The position numbers and the translations under genes were made by a program. From Candidatus Babelota bacterium (GTDB taxonomy: Bacteria; JAGOBX01): DNA of 10,232 nt. The notes below the pieces were generated by a model. The model saw only the letters and a list, made by a program, of their open reading frames with translations, did no database searches and had not been told where the DNA came from. The stretch is taken from assembly GCA_017999075.1 (NCBI GenBank), contig JAGOBX010000086.1, positions 1-10,232 of the forward strand. The letters run 5' to 3'. Below, in pieces: positions 8,316 to 10,232 of this stretch. Each line of letters starts with the position of its first letter. Position 1 is the stretch's first letter.

Positions 8316-9788
8316 ATGCTTCCATTAAACAGTCTTATATTTTTTTTAATATTTGACGCTATACTTATAAATTGCGGAATCATTATTTCCTTTTATTTAA
8401 AATTCAGAGGAAACGTTCCTGATTATAATCTTCAGGGGTATGAAGGATTATATATTTTTTTAACTTTTTCTTATTTTATAGGCATTTTCATAAACGGATT
8501 ATATAAAAAACCAGAAAATATATCTTACTATAAAATCATAAAAAATTCCGTTAAATCCGTAATAATTTCAACTTTATTATCAATGATGTTCGGATATATT
8601 TTACGTTCAGGAAGGGCAAATTCATTTCCTGCATCAGTATTTATTTTATCAATATTTATTAATTCGTTCATTCTGATTATTTCAAGAGCTTTATCAAAAT
8701 CTTTTGTTATAAACGTTAAATTTTACAATAAATTAATTGCGTTCATATTAAACAGAATACCAGAAACATTATTTATAACAGCAGGAATTTATGTTTCTTA
8801 TTTAATAAAATTCAGAACATTAAACATTCCGGAATATAATTTCAGTCCATTCGGGTTCAGTACATTTATAATATGCGTATCATATTATATTTTCATATAC
8901 AAATTCTTATTGTACAAATACAGCAGAGAACAGTCCAATATCTCAGTTTTGTATGTAACGGTAAAAACTACAATAGCTTCTTTTATTACAGGATCAGCGC
9001 TACTTTTCATTTTCCGTGAAAAAGTAATGGGATTCCCGTCATCAGTATATTTTATAAGCTGCATAATCAATTATTTTTCTCTGGCAATATGGCATATTTT
9101 GATAAGGCGCGGTTTTTTAAATGAAATTGAAGTTGATTTGGATGCCGAAGAACCTGAAGATGAAAATTGTGCAGACGCAGGTGAACTGCCCGCAGAACGA
9201 GATGGTTTTTCAACTTATTTCAGGGCATTTCATTCACCAACAAAATTTATTGAAAGTTTCAAAAATTTCGGTTCTGAATTTTTCAATTCATCAGTGATTT
9301 TGTTTTTAATAGGATGGTGGATGATACTTGTTTATATGGTTTTTATGCCTGATTATTTAAAAAATATTATTATACGAAACCCTGACAATTCTGCTGTTAT
9401 TCATAATGGTCCTCTATTTTCAAATATTACTTTTCTTACATTCGCCATAACAGTAGGTTCATTTTATATATTATGGTGTTTATTAAACCATATAATATTA
9501 AAATTTTTCAAGAAAGAAAATATGATAAGATTCTGGGCCGGAAGTTTTTATATATTTTCATTAAACATAGTTCTATATTTAATTTGGATTATATCCGGCA
9601 ATTTTTTTATTAAACCTGTTTCGATATCTGTTGCAGTTATAATATTCGCATGGCTATTTATTCTGAATGCCAAGTTAATATCAAAAATATTTGATGTAGC
9701 ATTTTTTAAATCAATTATTATAAATTTAATTTCATTATTTTTATCATCAGTTATAATAACAGTTATTATATTTTATATAAATAAATAA
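8316..9788 (+). CDS. Polytopic membrane protein: two CapD/FlaA1-like four-helix units plus a Yip1-like domain
   Basis: A 490-aa inner-membrane protein of unknown function with about 13 predicted helices. Residues 5-127 and 139-266 are diverged copies of one four-helix unit. GIIISFYLKFR (21-31) matches GIYVSYLIKFR (157-167), VPDYN (34-38) matches IPEYN (171-175), and FPASVFILSIFINSF (104-118) matches FPSSVYFISCIINYF (240-254). The unit resembles the N-terminal membrane domain of CapD/FlaA1-type polysaccharide-biosynthesis proteins (acidic residue in helix 1, KFR, FPxSV), but no Rossmann or sugar-transferase domain follows. An acidic, somewhat less AT-rich linker (about 268-297, EEPEDE) leads to a C-terminal Yip1-like region: FHSPTKFIESFKNF (305-318) and then about five helices to the end. 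ATG 8316 is preceded by GGGGGAA. The gene lies between fliN and a cNMP-binding protein, both on the same strand. The domain assignments come from reading patterns, not profile searches. A scaffold, lipid-linked-sugar or envelope role is speculation. Confidence 0.75.
   Translation: MLPLNSLIFFLIFDAILINCGIIISFYLKFRGNVPDYNLQGYEGLYIFLTFSYFIGIFINGLYKKPENISYYKIIKNSVKSVIISTLLSMMFGYILRSGRANSFPASVFILSIFINSFILIISRALSKSFVINVKFYNKLIAFILNRIPETLFITAGIYVSYLIKFRTLNIPEYNFSPFGFSTFIICVSYYIFIYKFLLYKYSREQSNISVLYVTVKTTIASFITGSALLFIFREKVMGFPSSVYFISCIINYFSLAIWHILIRRGFLNEIEVDLDAEEPEDENCADAGELPAERDGFSTYFRAFHSPTKFIESFKNFGSEFFNSSVILFLIGWWMILVYMVFMPDYLKNIIIRNPDNSAVIHNGPLFSNITFLTFAITVGSFYILWCLLNHIILKFFKKENMIRFWAGSFYIFSLNIVLYLIWIISGNFFIKPVSISVAVIIFAWLFILNAKLISKIFDVAFFKSIIINLISLFLSSVIITVIIFYINK
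8328..9113 (+). repeat. Protein-level internal duplication within the membrane protein gene
   Basis: The segments 8328-8696 and 8730-9113 encode two copies of the same four-helix unit, offset by 136 residues (408 bp). The GIxxS-KFR block and the FPxSV block keep exactly the same distance in both copies, and the loops between differ by about one residue. The acidic residues D14 and E150 of the first helix of each copy also align. DNA identity is low, so the duplication is old. Confidence 0.65.
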
Positions 9789-9793
9789 ACAAT

Positions 9794-10232
9794 ATGAACA
9801 TAAATAAATTCGAAGAAATTATACGAAATATACCTGTTTTTTCAAATTTACCTGAAGAACATCTGACACTTCTGCATAAACAATTTGAAAAAAAAAGTTT
9901 TCATAACCAAAGCATAATATTTTCAGAAAAGGATCCAGGACAGGACATGTTTATCATAATAAGCGGAGCAGTTGAGATATTCCAGGAACATAACAATAAG
10001 AAAAAAGTTCTTGCTGTATTAAAAGACGGTGATTTTTTCGGAGAAATATCTGTTCTTACTTCAATTGCCCGCACAGCGTCTGTTATGGCAGTTACAGATG
10101 TTGAAATACTTGTTTTAAACAAACAAAATTTAATAGAATTATTAAAAAAAAATTATAAATTTTCATTAAATATCATAAAAGCGTTATCCGAAAAACTTAT
10201 TAATGCAAATCAGCAGATCAACTGGCTTACTT
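9794..10232 (+). CDS. Cyclic-nucleotide-binding-domain protein (Crp/Fnr-type sensor), truncated at window edge
   Basis: The open frame from ATG 9794 runs past the end of the window, giving 146 visible residues starting MNINKFEEIIRNIPVFSNLP. It is a cNMP-binding beta-barrel: the family's N-terminal 'pvFs.Lp.e.l' helix (14-24), ISGAVEIF (56-63), and a phosphate-binding cassette FGEISVLTSIARTASV (82-97). In this cassette E84 and R93 occupy the ribose- and phosphate-contacting positions, so the site looks competent to bind a cyclic nucleotide. The C-helix begins at about 112-140. Whether a DNA-binding helix-turn-helix, an enzymatic or another domain follows cannot be seen. The start codon is 5 bp after the membrane-protein stop and has no Shine-Dalgarno, which suggests translational coupling. 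A minus-strand reading frame over it is a shadow. Confidence 0.88.
   Translation, partial: MNINKFEEIIRNIPVFSNLPEEHLTLLHKQFEKKSFHNQSIIFSEKDPGQDMFIIISGAVEIFQEHNNKKKVLAVLKDGDFFGEISVLTSIARTASVMAVTDVEILVLNKQNLIELLKKNYKFSLNIIKALSEKLINANQQINWLT

Noticed and set aside
8885-9070. 61-aa open frame antisense to the membrane protein gene
   Set aside because: It lies opposite the second four-helix repeat, whose reading frame is supported by the internal duplication.
9901-10122. 73-aa open frame antisense to the cNMP-binding protein
   Set aside because: The plus strand encodes a clear phosphate-binding cassette through this stretch, so the antisense frame is a shadow.

Overview
The window is about 10.2 kb of very AT-rich bacterial DNA, roughly 70% A+T by eye, with lysine-, isoleucine- and asparagine-rich proteins. 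Genes are closely packed, and several have canonical Shine-Dalgarno sites; the one before metG, AGGTGAT, complements the usual 16S rRNA 3' end. A FliN-type switch protein points to a flagellated bacterium. ThiC, a radical-SAM enzyme, and glucan-degrading enzymes would suit an anaerobe or microaerophile that uses starch-like polymers. I cannot name the organism. A low-GC uncultured lineage is plausible, but that is a guess.

Left part (1-2142): an AT-rich divergent promoter region holds one strong predicted promoter reading left out of the window and a weaker one reading right. It is followed by a secreted GH13 alpha-amylase with a C-terminal CBM20 starch-binding domain. This gene converges on thiC, and a 12-bp inverted repeat that includes the thiC stop codon is probably a shared terminator.

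Middle (2143-7417): a minus-strand run is read in the order metG (methionyl-tRNA synthetase), recX (RecA regulator), an alpha/beta-hydrolase esterase with an N-terminal CBM20-like domain, and thiC (HMP-P synthase of thiamine biosynthesis). The last two are 15 bp apart and almost certainly cotranscribed. No TPP riboswitch was found in front of thiC. Two starch-binding-type proteins, one exported and one not, therefore lie on either side of thiC.

Right part (7418-10232): a 328-bp divergent intergenic region carries a near-consensus sigma70-type promoter (TTGACA, 17 bp, TATTAT) and a leader hairpin before a fliN gene. After fliN come a large unrecognised membrane protein and a cyclic-nucleotide-binding protein cut by the window edge. 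The membrane protein is the most unusual item. Its first 265 residues are two diverged copies of a four-helix unit resembling the membrane domain of CapD/FlaA1-type polysaccharide-biosynthesis proteins, offset by exactly 136 residues, with no catalytic domain. An acidic linker then joins them to a Yip1-like five-helix domain. The fliN, membrane-protein and cNMP-binding genes may form one unit linking motility or envelope functions to a nucleotide signal; this is inference from gene order only. The rest of the window looks like ordinary housekeeping and carbohydrate genes.
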